Assembly (NCBI GenBank): GCA_028282595.1
Contig: JANQHQ010000034.1
Location: 1-61,278 of the forward strand
Direction: 5' to 3'
Length of the DNA: 61,278 nt
DNA from: Chlorobium sp.
GTDB taxonomy: Bacteria; Bacteroidota; Chlorobiia; Chlorobiales; Chlorobiaceae
Under the pieces are notes generated by a model that saw nothing but the letters and a program-made list of their open reading frames with translations, was not told the DNA's origin and made no database searches. Position numbers and translations under genes: made by a program. Numbering within the stretch: the stretch's first letter is position 1; the number at the start of each line of letters is the position of its first letter. This document shows, in pieces, positions 33,234 through 41,948 of this stretch.

Positions 33234-35981
33234 CTACATGAGCGCTATCCGGGCAGCCGCAAGTCTGGCGATGGGAATCCTGAACGGGCTGCAGGAAACA
33301 TAATTCAGGCCCGTCTTGTGACAGAATTCCACCGAGGATGGATCTCCTCCGTGTTCGCCGCAGATGCCGAGTTTGAGGTCTTTCTTGACACTGCGGCCCT
33401 CTTTTGCCGAGAGCTTGATCAACCGGCCCACACCGTCGATGTCGATCGACTCGAACGGGTTGCGGGCGAAGATGTCGTAGTTGTGGTAGGCTGGCAGGTA
33501 CTGGTTCGAGTCGTCACGGCTCATGCCGAGGCCCATCTGGGTGAGGTCGTTCGTGCCGTAGCTGAAGAAGTCGGCGGTTTTTGCTATCTCGCCGGAGGTT
33601 ATCGCAGCTCTCGGGACCTCGATCATGGTTCCCACGAGGTACTGCACGCCGGTCTCCTGTTCGGCCATGACCCGGCGGGCTATCTTGTGGATGATTTCGC
33701 TCGTGATTTCAAGCTCCTTCACCGAGCTGACCAGAGGAACCATGATTTCCGGCATGACGTCGTCACCTTCCTGCTTGATCCGGCATGCGGCTTCGATGAT
33801 CGCCCGGACCTGCATCGCGGGGATTTCCGGATTGATGATGCCGAGACGGCAGCCGCGCAGGCCGAGCATCGGATTGAATTCGTGCAGGTTCTGGATCCGG
33901 TTTTTGACCTCGTCGAAGGGTTTGCCGATTTTTTTCGCGAGCGCGTCGATCTCTTTCTCTTCCTGGGGAAGGAACTCGTGCAGGGGAGGATCGAGAAGCC
34001 TGATGGTGACGGGACGTGATCCCATAGCCCTGAAGAGCCCGTAGAAGTCGTCGCGTTGGTAGGGCAGCAGCTTTTCCAGCGCGACCCGTCTTCCGGTCAC
34101 GTCGTCGGCCAGGATCATTTCGCGCATGGCGTCGATGCGGTCGCCGCCGAAAAACATGTGTTCGGTCCGGCAGAGACCGATACCTTCGGCTCCGAGCCGG
34201 ACGGCGAGTTCGGCCTGGTCCGGCTGGTCGGCATTCGCCCGGACCTGCAGTTTGCGGTACTTGTCGGACCACTGCATGATCCGGTTGAAGATCTGCCAGA
34301 CCGGAGCGTTTTCCGGCGGGAGCGTTTTGTCGGCAAGTACCTCGATCACCTCGGAGTTCCTTGTCTTGATCTCTCCTGCGATCACTTCGCCTGTCGAGCC
34401 GTCGAGCGAGATGGGGTCGCCCTCCCTGAGGACGACGTCGCGCCCCTCGATGCGCAGCTCGCCTTTGTTGTAGTCGATCGCAAGCGCGCCACAGCCCGCC
34501 ACGCAGACCTTGCCCATCTGGCGGGCGACGAGTGCCGCGTGCGAGGTCATGCCGCCGCGTTCGGTGAGAATGCCTTCCGCCAGCACCATGCCCTTGATAT
34601 CCTCGGGCGAGGTTTCGATTCTGACCAGAATCACCCGCTCGCCCCGGTTTTTCGCTTCCTGGGCTCCGGGGGCGGTGAAGTAGATGTTGCCGGTCGCCGC
34701 ACCGGGGCCCGCGTTGAGTCCCGTGGCCAGGAGCCTGCCGTTGCTGACCGCCGCCTGTTTTTCGGAGGAGTCGAACACCGGGCGCAGAATCTGGTTGAGC
34801 TGTTCCGGTTCGATGCGCAGAAGGGCTTCCTTCTCGTCGATCAGCCCTTCCTTGCACATGTCGTAGGCGATTTTGATGGCGGCCAGGCCGGTGCGCTTGC
34901 CGACCCGGCATTGCAGCATGAAGAGCTTGCCGTTTTCTATCGTGAACTCGATATCCATCATGTCCCGGTAGTGCTGTTCGAGGCGGGTGCGGATATCGTC
35001 CAGTCTCCGGTAGATCTCCGGATTTTCCTTTTCGAGCCGGCTGATTTTCAGGGGGGTTCTGGTGCCCGCGACCACATCCTCACCCTGGGCGTTCATCAGG
35101 TATTCGCCGTAAAAGATGTTTTCTCCGGAAGCGGCGTCGCGGGTGAAAGCGACACCCGTGCCCGAGGTGTCGCCCATGTTGCCGAAGACCATCGCCTGCA
35201 CGTTGCAGGCCGTGCCCCAGTAGCCCGGAATATGGTTCAGTTTCCGGTAGACGATCGCGCGCTCGTTGTTCCAGCTTTCGAATACGGCGCCGATCGCTCC
35301 CCGGAGCTGCTCCTGCGGATTCTCGGGAAAATCCCGGCCGGTATGTTCCCTGATGGCGGCCTTGTAGGCGCCGACGATCTCCCTGAGATCGCCCGCGTCG
35401 AGCTCGGTGTCGAGCCGGACGCCGAGAGCTTTCTTCCATTTGTCAAGGATTGCCTCGAACGGATCGATATGTTTGCTGTCGGCCGGTCTGAGTCCCAGAA
35501 CGACGTCTCCGTACATCTGTATGAAACGGCGATAGCAGTCCCAGGCGAAACGGGGATTGCCGGATTGCTCCGCGAGCCCTTCGACGGTTTTCTCGTTGAG
35601 ACCGAGGTTCAGGATTGTGTCCATCATGCCCGGCATCGATGCGCGGGAGCCCGATCGCACCGAGAGCAGGAGGGGGTTCTCCGGGTCGCCGAACCGTTTA
35701 CCCAGTTCCGCTTCGACCTTTTTCAGGGCGTCGGGAATGTCCTTGTCGAACAATCCCTCGGGGTAGTTTTTTCCATGATCGTAGAAATACGTGCAGACCT
35801 CGGTCGAAATCGTGAAGCCGGGCGGGACGGGTAGACCGATGGCGGCCATTTCGGCGAGGTTCGCGCCCTTGCCTCCGAGGAGGTTTTTCATCGACGCGTC
35901 TCCCTCGGCGGTACCGCCGGCAAAACTGTAGATGTACTGCTTACCGGATTCCGCCTGAATGTTCAGTTGAGATGTTGGCAT
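33234..35981 (-). CDS. ppdK: Pyruvate phosphate dikinase
   Basis: A 915-residue enzyme interconverting pyruvate, ATP and Pi with phosphoenolpyruvate. N-terminal nucleotide-binding part (LLGGKGANLAEMAAIGLPVPPGF, VRSGSRASMPGMMDTILNLG), central swivelling domain with the phosphohistidine motif RGGMTSHAALVARQMGK, and C-terminal PEP-binding barrel (GLCRTEHMF, NPMLGLRGCR, LKLGICGEHGGDP). In green sulfur bacteria it links the reverse TCA cycle to sugar synthesis. Normal length, ATG supported by homology. Confidence 0.97.
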   Translation of the reverse strand: MPTSQLNIQAESGKQYIYSFAGGTAEGDASMKNLLGGKGANLAEMAAIGLPVPPGFTISTEVCTYFYDHGKNYPEGLFDKDIPDALKKVEAELGKRFGDPENPLLLSVRSGSRASMPGMMDTILNLGLNEKTVEGLAEQSGNPRFAWDCYRRFIQMYGDVVLGLRPADSKHIDPFEAILDKWKKALGVRLDTELDAGDLREIVGAYKAAIREHTGRDFPENPQEQLRGAIGAVFESWNNERAIVYRKLNHIPGYWGTACNVQAMVFGNMGDTSGTGVAFTRDAASGENIFYGEYLMNAQGEDVVAGTRTPLKISRLEKENPEIYRRLDDIRTRLEQHYRDMMDIEFTIENGKLFMLQCRVGKRTGLAAIKIAYDMCKEGLIDEKEALLRIEPEQLNQILRPVFDSSEKQAAVSNGRLLATGLNAGPGAATGNIYFTAPGAQEAKNRGERVILVRIETSPEDIKGMVLAEGILTERGGMTSHAALVARQMGKVCVAGCGALAIDYNKGELRIEGRDVVLREGDPISLDGSTGEVIAGEIKTRNSEVIEVLADKTLPPENAPVWQIFNRIMQWSDKYRKLQVRANADQPDQAELAVRLGAEGIGLCRTEHMFFGGDRIDAMREMILADDVTGRRVALEKLLPYQRDDFYGLFRAMGSRPVTIRLLDPPLHEFLPQEEKEIDALAKKIGKPFDEVKNRIQNLHEFNPMLGLRGCRLGIINPEIPAMQVRAIIEAACRIKQEGDDVMPEIMVPLVSSVKELEITSEIIHKIARRVMAEQETGVQYLVGTMIEVPRAAITSGEIAKTADFFSYGTNDLTQMGLGMSRDDSNQYLPAYHNYDIFARNPFESIDIDGVGRLIKLSAKEGRSVKKDLKLGICGEHGGDPSSVEFCHKTGLNYVSCSPFRIPIARLAAARIALM

Positions 35982-36136
35982 GTGCTTGGGTGTGAAGTGT
36001 GTTGTAAACCGCAGAGAAAAATCTCGTGAAAGCCCTGTTCCTGAAAGGCTGTTTTTTTCTACCTTTGTTGAAACAATGTAATAACAAATCAGGACTCTCC
36101 CGGAAGGGAAGGTAGAGGATTTACAGGGATTTTTCG

Positions 36137-36997
36137 ATGGAAGCGGCCATTTTTCTGATGCAGGTTCTGCGCATATCGGTGCCCTACGTGTTCACCTCGG
36201 TCGGCGCGACCTTTTCGGAGCGCGGTGGCGTCATCAATCTTGCGCTGGAAGGGCTGATTCTCGCGGGGGCTTTCGGCGCCGCGGTCGGGCAGCACTTTTC
36301 CGGTTCGGCGGCCGTCGGCGTATGTGCAGGCATGGCGCTCGGCCTCCTGGTCGCTCTCCTGCACGCCTTCGTCACCGTTACGCTCAAGGCGGACCAGATC
36401 GTGACAGGCATCGCGATCAACATTCTGGTCATGGGATCGACGCGCTTCGGCCTGAGCCTGCTCTTCGGCAGCTCTATGAATTCGGAGCGCATCGAGGGGA
36501 TCGGGGCTGCGACGGTCTTTCAGGACCCGATCTTCCTCGCGGCGATCGCGGCGGTCGTTATCGGGCAGTTCGTGCTGTTCAGGACTCCGTACGGATTGCG
36601 GCTGCGGGCGGCCGGCGAGAGCGCGGAGACGGTCGAGGCCGCGGGGATCGACGTCGGCCGCATGCGGTATTCGGGGGTGCTGATTTCCGGTGTGCTGGCC
36701 GCTCTCGGTGGAGTGTTTCTGGCGTTTCAGCAGCACAGCTTCACGGACAACATGTCCGCGGGAAGGGGGTATATCGCTCTCGCCGCAATGATTATCGGCA
36801 ACTGGACGCCCCTCGGGGCCGCCCTCGCGAGCCTGCTCTTCGCGGCCGCCGAATCCCTTGAGCTGTGGCTCCAGACCGGTTTCCTGCCGACGCAGCTCGT
36901 GCAGGCCCTGCCGTATGTGATCACGCTTGTCGTGCTTGCGGGTTTCGTAGGGAAGTCCCGCGCGCCGAAAGAGATCGGCGTGCCGTACGAGAAGTAG
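36137..36997 (+). CDS. ABC transporter permease (nucleoside/simple sugar type)
   Basis: A 286-residue permease with about eight to nine hydrophobic helices. SVGATFSERGGVINLALEGLILAGA at the N-terminus and GYIALAAMIIGNWTPLGA at about residue 215 are typical of the second permease of BmpA/PnrA-type nucleoside importers. No ATPase, binding protein or first permease gene is adjacent: the upstream gene is the divergent ppdK and downstream there are repeats, so partners must be elsewhere or lost. Confidence 0.82.
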   Translation: MEAAIFLMQVLRISVPYVFTSVGATFSERGGVINLALEGLILAGAFGAAVGQHFSGSAAVGVCAGMALGLLVALLHAFVTVTLKADQIVTGIAINILVMGSTRFGLSLLFGSSMNSERIEGIGAATVFQDPIFLAAIAAVVIGQFVLFRTPYGLRLRAAGESAETVEAAGIDVGRMRYSGVLISGVLAALGGVFLAFQQHSFTDNMSAGRGYIALAAMIIGNWTPLGAALASLLFAAAESLELWLQTGFLPTQLVQALPYVITLVVLAGFVGKSRAPKEIGVPYEK

Positions 36998-37002
36998 AAG
37001 GG

Positions 37003-37166
37003 AGTGTTGATGTGTTGAATTGTTGGTGTGGTGGGGCGCGATTGGCTGGTGATCGACAGGTTTTATTGTCTCCACGGATTGCACGGGTGTTCACGATGGC
37101 CGTAGGGGCGAAAAATTTTTCGCCCGTACTGTGGGGGAAGCGGTTGGCAGTATGCAGTTGGCACAA
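37003..37166. repeat. Composite intergenic repeat, copy 2
   Basis: Shares with 20340-20510 and 61175-61278: GTTGATGTGTTGAATTGTTG, GATTGGCTGGTGATCGACAG, GTTTTATTGTC, GGATTGCACGGGTGTTCACG and the palindrome GGCGAAAAATTTTTCGCC. Small open frames predicted in several copies encode similar peptides only because the DNA is repeated. Confidence 0.8.
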
Positions 37167-37170
37167 AAGA

Positions 37171-37271
37171 GTAGTGACGTCGCGCCGGCTTCGCCGGGCG
37201 TCGTCACCAAGTCCGGCAAAGCCGGACGACGTCACTAAGCCCGCGAGAGCGGGCGACGTTACTCGTCACTT
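37171..37271. repeat. Array of three hairpins with shared linkers
   Basis: Three consecutive stem-loops, CCGGC-TTC-GCCGG, GTCCGGC-AAA-GCCGGAC and GCCCGC-GAGA-GCGGGC, separated by similar linkers of the type GACGTCACTAA/CGTCGTCACCAA. Stems differ but remain fully paired. It lies directly downstream of the elbB stop, so it may also act as that gene's terminator. Confidence 0.7.
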
Positions 37272-37274
37272 CCC

Positions 37275-37931
37275 TTACGCGAGCTCCACTACCGCGTTGA
37301 CCAGTTTTTCGATGCCTTTGGCGACCTCCCTGATCGTGGGGCCGAGCATGTAGGCCGGGGTGCTGACCACCTTGCCGTCGAGGCTCGCGTGAATGTTGTA
37401 GACCCGGCAGTTTACGTGTTTCGCTCCGACGGCCTCGATGTGGCCCGCGGTTTGCTTGTCCGTGCCGATCGTGACCTCGACACCTTCGCCCGCGAGTACT
37501 TTCGCGGCTATCACCGGCGAAATGCAGATGAAGCCGAGCGGCTTGCGAGCCCGGTAGAACGAACGGACGGCGTCGGCGACTTCGGGGAGCACCTCGAAAG
37601 TTTCACCTTTGAACGCGTAGTCGGAGAGGTTTTTCGCCGCGCCGAATCCTCCGGGGAGCACCAAGGCGTCGAGACCGAGCGAGTCGATCTCCCGCAGGGG
37701 CTTGACATCCCCCCTCGCGATACGGGCCGACTCGACGAGCACGTTCCGGGTTTCGCCGGTCATTTCCTCGCCGGTCAGGTGGTTGATGACGTGGTGCTGG
37801 TCGATATCGGGCGCGACGCAGACCGCCTGCGCGCCCGCGACGTCGATGGCCAGGAGCGTGAGCACGGCTTCGTGTATTTCCGAACCGTCCATGACCCCGC
37901 AGCCCGAGAGAAGAACGCCTATTTTTTTCAT
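37275..37931 (-). CDS. elbB: ElbB-like glyoxalase, isoprenoid biosynthesis-associated (ES1 family)
   Basis: A 218-residue DJ-1/PfpI-superfamily protein. It matches ElbB along its length: KKIGVLLSGCGVMDGSEIHE, QHHVINHLTGEEM, LVLPGGFGAAKNLSDYAFKG, and the central cysteine in PLGFICISPVIAAKVL. ElbB is reported as a glyoxalase with an unexplained link to isoprenoid synthesis. The gene is alone on its strand here. Confidence 0.92.
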   Translation of the reverse strand: MKKIGVLLSGCGVMDGSEIHEAVLTLLAIDVAGAQAVCVAPDIDQHHVINHLTGEEMTGETRNVLVESARIARGDVKPLREIDSLGLDALVLPGGFGAAKNLSDYAFKGETFEVLPEVADAVRSFYRARKPLGFICISPVIAAKVLAGEGVEVTIGTDKQTAGHIEAVGAKHVNCRVYNIHASLDGKVVSTPAYMLGPTIREVAKGIEKLVNAVVELA

Positions 37932-38013
37932 CGTCTGTTCAGTTGAATATCTTGTTGTCGTGGAAGGGGCTGGAATGCGTCCCCTGTTTTACTCATAGTT
38001 AAAAAAAATCGCC

Positions 38014-38637
38014 ATGATTCCGAAAAGCTCGTTCCCGTTCCTTTGCGGTCTGTTTCTGCTGTTGCTCTCAGGGCTCGCCGCCTGTAAGGTTCCGTCGCCG
38101 GAAGGGAGGATCGAATCCGTAACCGTTGGCGGAAGCGAGTGGATGGCGAAAAATCTCGATACAGGCCGGTACCGCAACGGTGATCCCGTTCGCCACGCCG
38201 CAGGCGAAGAGGAGTGGCGGGATGCGATCGCAAAGGAGGAGGGGGCGTGGTGCTACTATGAAAACGACGAGGGAAACGGCCGGCGGTACGGAAAGCTCTA
38301 CAACTGGTACGCGGTGAACGATCCGCGGGGGCTCGCTCCCGAAGGGTGGCGTGTCGCCGGGGAAAGCGAGTGGCGGGAGCTTGTCCTTGCGCTCGGAGGC
38401 GACCGTGAAGCCGGAACGCGACTCCGGGAGCGCGACGGATTCAACGCGCTCAGGGCGGGAAGCCGCAACTGCCTGGGAACGTTCTACGGTCGCGGGCAGC
38501 ACGCGTACTTCTGGACCTCGTCGGAAGCCGGCCGCTACGAGGCGTGGGACAGGGAGATCGGTGCGTTCGGCGGCGAGGTGCGAAGGATCAAGGTGAACAA
38601 GAGCATCGGGTTTTCCGTGCGCTGCGTGAGGGAGTGA
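38014..38637 (+). CDS. FISUMP-domain lipoprotein
   Basis: A 207-residue predicted lipoprotein (signal with LAAC lipobox, Cys24). The rest is the Fibrobacter succinogenes major paralogous domain: GGSEWMAKNLDTGRYRNGDP, the YGKLYNWYAVNDPRGLAPEGW core, EWRELVLALGG, and the terminal GFSVRCVRE. The domain is common in Bacteroidetes/Fibrobacteres/Chlorobi surface proteins; function unknown. Single gene. Confidence 0.88.
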   Translation: MIPKSSFPFLCGLFLLLLSGLAACKVPSPEGRIESVTVGGSEWMAKNLDTGRYRNGDPVRHAAGEEEWRDAIAKEEGAWCYYENDEGNGRRYGKLYNWYAVNDPRGLAPEGWRVAGESEWRELVLALGGDREAGTRLRERDGFNALRAGSRNCLGTFYGRGQHAYFWTSSEAGRYEAWDREIGAFGGEVRRIKVNKSIGFSVRCVRE

Positions 38638-38739
38638 GCCGGCAACGAACTGTGCCGGGGGGCTGTTTATAAAATGTATACGGTTGTACGGCCGCGCGGC
38701 CGTGTCCCGGTATCGGGAGAAGAGAGAACGGAGGGCGTC

Positions 38740-39555
38740 ATGCCGGAAACAGCATTGAAATTCCAACAGACGGGGTCCTGGCCCTTTCCTTACAGGACGG
38801 AGGGGCACGATACGGCCCTTACGGCTTGCAGGCACAAGGGTGAGCCCGCGCTCGCCTTTCTGACGCAGACGGATTACGAGGACGATTTCGTGTTTCTTCG
38901 TCTCGGCCGGAAGCGACCGGAGGAGATCGGACGCTTCAGCTCCCCCGTGAATCACTGGCGGATCAGCGGGATCGCCTATGAACAGGCTCGAAACCTGCTG
39001 TGGGCTACGGAAGAATCGGGGACGCCCCATCAGCACGCCGACGAGCTTGTCGCGATCGACGCCGACTCGGGCGTGCACGCCGGGACCGTCTCCGTTCCAC
39101 TGCTCGACAGCCACGCACTCGCTTTCAACGGTATGTACTTCGTACGTTCGGACGGCAGCATGCTCGAGATGCTCGACCGCTCGGGAAACGTGCTCGCCAC
39201 TATCGCGGCTCCCATAGGGTCGAACTGCAGGGGCCTGAGCGCCGCGCCGTGGACCTACATCGCCAGCGACACCGCGTCGAACCGTCTTGCCGTCATCAGT
39301 CTGTTCGGACAGCTTGTGGCGTCGTGTCCGGAACCGCCGGGCGAACCCGGAGGCATCGAGGCCGTGGCGTTCGACAACATCCGGAATTTTTCCGGTGTTT
39401 CTCAATTGCCGACCGAGGACGGCCTCGCCGGGGAAGAGGGGAGCCCGTTTCATCCCGACACTCCCTGGGATCCGCAGCCCTGGAATTTCCGCCACACGGT
39501 CTATCTGGCAAACCAGAAGGACCAGACGATTTATTTCGGCTACTTCTACGACTAA
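38740..39555 (+). CDS. Unknown protein, possibly beta-propeller-like
   Basis: A 271-residue soluble protein without signal peptide. Repeating strand-rich segments around LAFLTQTDYEDDFVFLRLG, DELVAIDADSGVHAGTVSVP, YFVRSDGSMLEMLDRSGNVL and SNRLAVISLFGQLVASC suggest a beta-propeller built of about five blades, but no known family is assigned. ATG 38740 has GAGGGCGTC upstream and was preferred to 38674. Ends 17 bases before the sirtuin gene, so the two may be co-transcribed. Confidence 0.65.
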   Translation: MPETALKFQQTGSWPFPYRTEGHDTALTACRHKGEPALAFLTQTDYEDDFVFLRLGRKRPEEIGRFSSPVNHWRISGIAYEQARNLLWATEESGTPHQHADELVAIDADSGVHAGTVSVPLLDSHALAFNGMYFVRSDGSMLEMLDRSGNVLATIAAPIGSNCRGLSAAPWTYIASDTASNRLAVISLFGQLVASCPEPPGEPGGIEAVAFDNIRNFSGVSQLPTEDGLAGEEGSPFHPDTPWDPQPWNFRHTVYLANQKDQTIYFGYFYD

Positions 39556-39572
39556 CTCCCGCCGTCACGCAT

Positions 39573-40262
39573 ATGGAAACGTTCGACCTTTCCCGTTACC
39601 GCAACATCGTTTTCTTCACCGGCGCCGGCATGTCGGCCGAAAGCGGCGTGCCGACCTACCGGGGAAAAGGGGGGATCTGGGGCTCCTACAGTATCGAGGA
39701 GTATGCCTGCCAGCAGGCGTTCGACCGCAACCCGGAAAAAGTTCTCGGTTTTCATGAAAAGCGCCGGCGCTCGGTGCTCGACTGCGAGCCGCACGAGGGC
39801 CACAGAGTGATCGCCCGCATGCCCGACGCCCGTGTGGTGACGCAGAACATCGACGGCATGCACCAGCGGGCGGGTTCGCAGGAGGTTATCGAGCTGCACG
39901 GCAGCCTCTGGCGGTTGCGCTGCGATAACTGCGGACACAACAAGGAGGATCTCGGCAGGAGTTACGAAGCCCGGCGATGCGCGTGCGGCTCATGGCTGCG
40001 GCCGGACATCATCTGGTTCGGCGATATGCTCGATCCGCTTGTCATGAGCAGGGCGGCGGAAGCGATCGGAAATTGCGACCTGTTCATCAGCATCGGCACG
40101 TCCGGAACCGTCTGGCCCGCAGCGGGGTTTCCCGACCTCGCAAGGAAGTCCGGAGCCTGCTGCATCGAAATCAACCCCGAACCGTCGGGAGCGACACGTT
40201 ACGACCGGGTTGTCGAGGGAGCCGCGGGAGAGGTGTTGCCGAAGCTGTTCGGCAGTTGTTGA
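39573..40262 (+). CDS. cobB: NAD-dependent protein deacylase, sirtuin family
   Basis: A 229-residue Sir2 enzyme. NAD-binding FFTGAGMSAESGVPTYRG (about residues 14-31), catalytic VTQNIDGMHQRAG with ELHGSLW (active-site His), a zinc module CDNC...CACG with the two pairs about 20 residues apart, then IIWFGDMLD and ISIGTSGTVWPAAG. The R/Y pair typical of desuccinylases is not clearly visible in this reading, so deacetylase versus deacylase is open. Confidence 0.92.
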   Translation: METFDLSRYRNIVFFTGAGMSAESGVPTYRGKGGIWGSYSIEEYACQQAFDRNPEKVLGFHEKRRRSVLDCEPHEGHRVIARMPDARVVTQNIDGMHQRAGSQEVIELHGSLWRLRCDNCGHNKEDLGRSYEARRCACGSWLRPDIIWFGDMLDPLVMSRAAEAIGNCDLFISIGTSGTVWPAAGFPDLARKSGACCIEINPEPSGATRYDRVVEGAAGEVLPKLFGSC

Positions 40263-40323
40263 TGTGTTGAACTGTTGAGGTGTTGATTCGCCGATCCGCA
40301 GGGGCGAAAAATCTTTCGCCCAT
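40258..40323. repeat. Short copy of the composite repeat
   Basis: GTTGATGTGTTGAACTGTTG and GGGGCGAAAAATCTTTCGCCC, the end pieces of the composite repeats with the middle missing. It begins within the last codons of the sirtuin gene. The remaining sequence to 40499 is AT-rich, probably promoter. Confidence 0.6.
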
Positions 40324-40499
40324 AGTGAGAACGATGGTTACATCCGGATCTGAATAAGGAATCAACGGCCGATTTCAGTTATCTGTAACAGAAGTGCATA
40401 TTTTATTGTATTGTACCGCTTCGGGTACCGGTCGAGATACCTCGGCGGGTGTTGATGTTATCTTTTTTCGATATCCTGATAAATCCTGTGGAATAAGAG

Positions 40500-41231
40500 A
40501 TGAGGCTGACGTTTAACATGACATTTTCAGCGTTTGCCGTGGTTCAGTTTCTCCTGGTGACCTGTGTCGTTATTCTGGGCCTGTCATCCTATATTTTCAC
40601 CCACCTGACCGGGCATGATTCGTTACTGGGTTTCCTGACGCTCCTGGATGTCGGCGACGAGCAGAGTATACCTACCTACGTTTCTCTTCTGAATCTGCTC
40701 CTCTCTTCGATAATGCTTTTTATCGTTTACAGGTATGAGCAAAAGAGCAGCGGGCGGGGGAGTTCGTACTGGTTGTTTCTGTCCGTTCTGTTTTTTTTCC
40801 TGTCTCTTGATGAATCCGCATCGATTCACGAGAAGTTTTCGGTGGTGTACAAGTACTTTTGCGATGTATTCTCGATCGATCCGGTGTTGACCACCCACCA
40901 GTGGCTGCCGTTCGGTGTCGGTTTTGTTTTGATTGTCGGAGCGATGCTGTTCCCGTTTTTAAAAACACTGCCGAAAGACACAAGGTATTACTTCCTGATT
41001 TCCGCGATGATTTTTCTGGTCGGGGCGATCGGTTTCGAGTTTGCGGGCTTGTTGATGATCGAGATGAATATCGTCGAGTCTCCCGAAGAGCTTTCCTACA
41101 AGATCCGCCGCATATTTGAAGAGGGTTTCGAGATGTACGGAATAGCTTTTTTCAATTGTGTTTTATATCGTGAAATAGCGAAAAGAAAGATATCGCTGGT
41201 GATCGAAACCATTAAGGGAAAAGATGCCTGA
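40500..41231 (+). CDS. Integral membrane protein of unknown function
   Basis: A 243-residue protein with about six hydrophobic helices (FSAFAVVQFLLVTCVVILGL, LLNLLLSSIMLFIVYRY, WLFLSVLFFFLSLDESASIH, LPFGVGFVLIVGAMLFPF, YYFLISAMIFLVGAIGFEFA). The loop motif LDESASIHEKFS after helix three has acidic and His residues that recall metal-binding membrane enzymes, but I cannot name a family. Base composition is slightly more AT-rich than neighbours. Confidence 0.7.
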   Translation: MRLTFNMTFSAFAVVQFLLVTCVVILGLSSYIFTHLTGHDSLLGFLTLLDVGDEQSIPTYVSLLNLLLSSIMLFIVYRYEQKSSGRGSSYWLFLSVLFFFLSLDESASIHEKFSVVYKYFCDVFSIDPVLTTHQWLPFGVGFVLIVGAMLFPFLKTLPKDTRYYFLISAMIFLVGAIGFEFAGLLMIEMNIVESPEELSYKIRRIFEEGFEMYGIAFFNCVLYREIAKRKISLVIETIKGKDA

Positions 41232-41405
41232 GGGTGCAGGAGAACCAGCCGAAACCGGCGAAGAGCAGACTGTCCCCGTTTCCCTGGTTTCGTCACTCAT
41301 GGGCGGTTGAAAAGACTTGTCGTGAAAAGTACATTTCCGTAGATTTGTGAAGCCCGCGAGGCGCCGGTCCTCAATTTTTCGGTAACAGAAAGTTGTTCGT
41401 CTGCC

Positions 41406-41948
41406 ATGATTCAATCGGAAGATACGGTTTTACTGATCATCGACGTACAGGGAAAGCTTGCGGAGATCGTTTCCGGTTCCGCCGGGGTTCGGAAGAACAT
41501 CGTCAAACTCGTCAAGGCCTGCAGGATACTCGGGGTTCCCGTCATCTGTACCGAGCAGTATCCGAAAGGTCTCGGCTCTACGGTCGGCGAAATCAGGGAA
41601 CTGCTCGTCGAGGGAGAGACGGTTGAAAAGATCGCCTTCAGTTGCTGCGCCGAGGAAACCTTCATGACCATGTTCCGGGCCATGAAGCGAAACGACGTGC
41701 TGGTCTGCGGTATCGAGACGCACATCTGCGTGTATCAGACCTCTCTCGATCTTCTCGACCACGGTTATACCGTTCATCTGGTGGCCGATGCGGTTACTTC
41801 CCGCACGAAAGAGGACCGCGATCTCGCCGTTCACTGCATCGAGAATGCCGGTGCGTTGCTGAAGAGTGTCGAAATGGCGATCTTCGAGCTGCAGAAAATC
41901 GCGAAAGGCGATGCTTTCAAGGCTCTTTCGGCGATCGTCAAGGAGTGA
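41406..41948 (+). CDS. Isochorismatase-family cysteine hydrolase
   Basis: A 180-residue hydrolase with the family triad: D in LLIIDVQGKLAE (about residue 13), K in VEKIAFSC (about 77) and C in VLVCGIETHICVYQTSLDLL (about 112). Similar proteins include nicotinamidase-like and YcaC-like enzymes; the substrate is unknown. Its last 11 bases overlap the convergent lpxK. Confidence 0.88.
   Translation: MIQSEDTVLLIIDVQGKLAEIVSGSAGVRKNIVKLVKACRILGVPVICTEQYPKGLGSTVGEIRELLVEGETVEKIAFSCCAEETFMTMFRAMKRNDVLVCGIETHICVYQTSLDLLDHGYTVHLVADAVTSRTKEDRDLAVHCIENAGALLKSVEMAIFELQKIAKGDAFKALSAIVKE

Noticed and set aside
34056..35834. A 592-codon open frame opposite ppdK
   Set aside because: Antisense of ppdK; no recognisable domain, no ribosome binding site.
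36921..37235. Small open frames shared by 20310-20537 and 36921-37235 (peptide KFFAPT...NKTCRSPANRAPPHQ)
   Set aside because: The similarity comes from the composite DNA repeat; no start signals, and frames are broken in other copies.
37171..37271. Hairpin array considered as a CRISPR array
   Set aside because: Unit length and sequence vary, the stems rather than the spacers change, and no cas genes are present.
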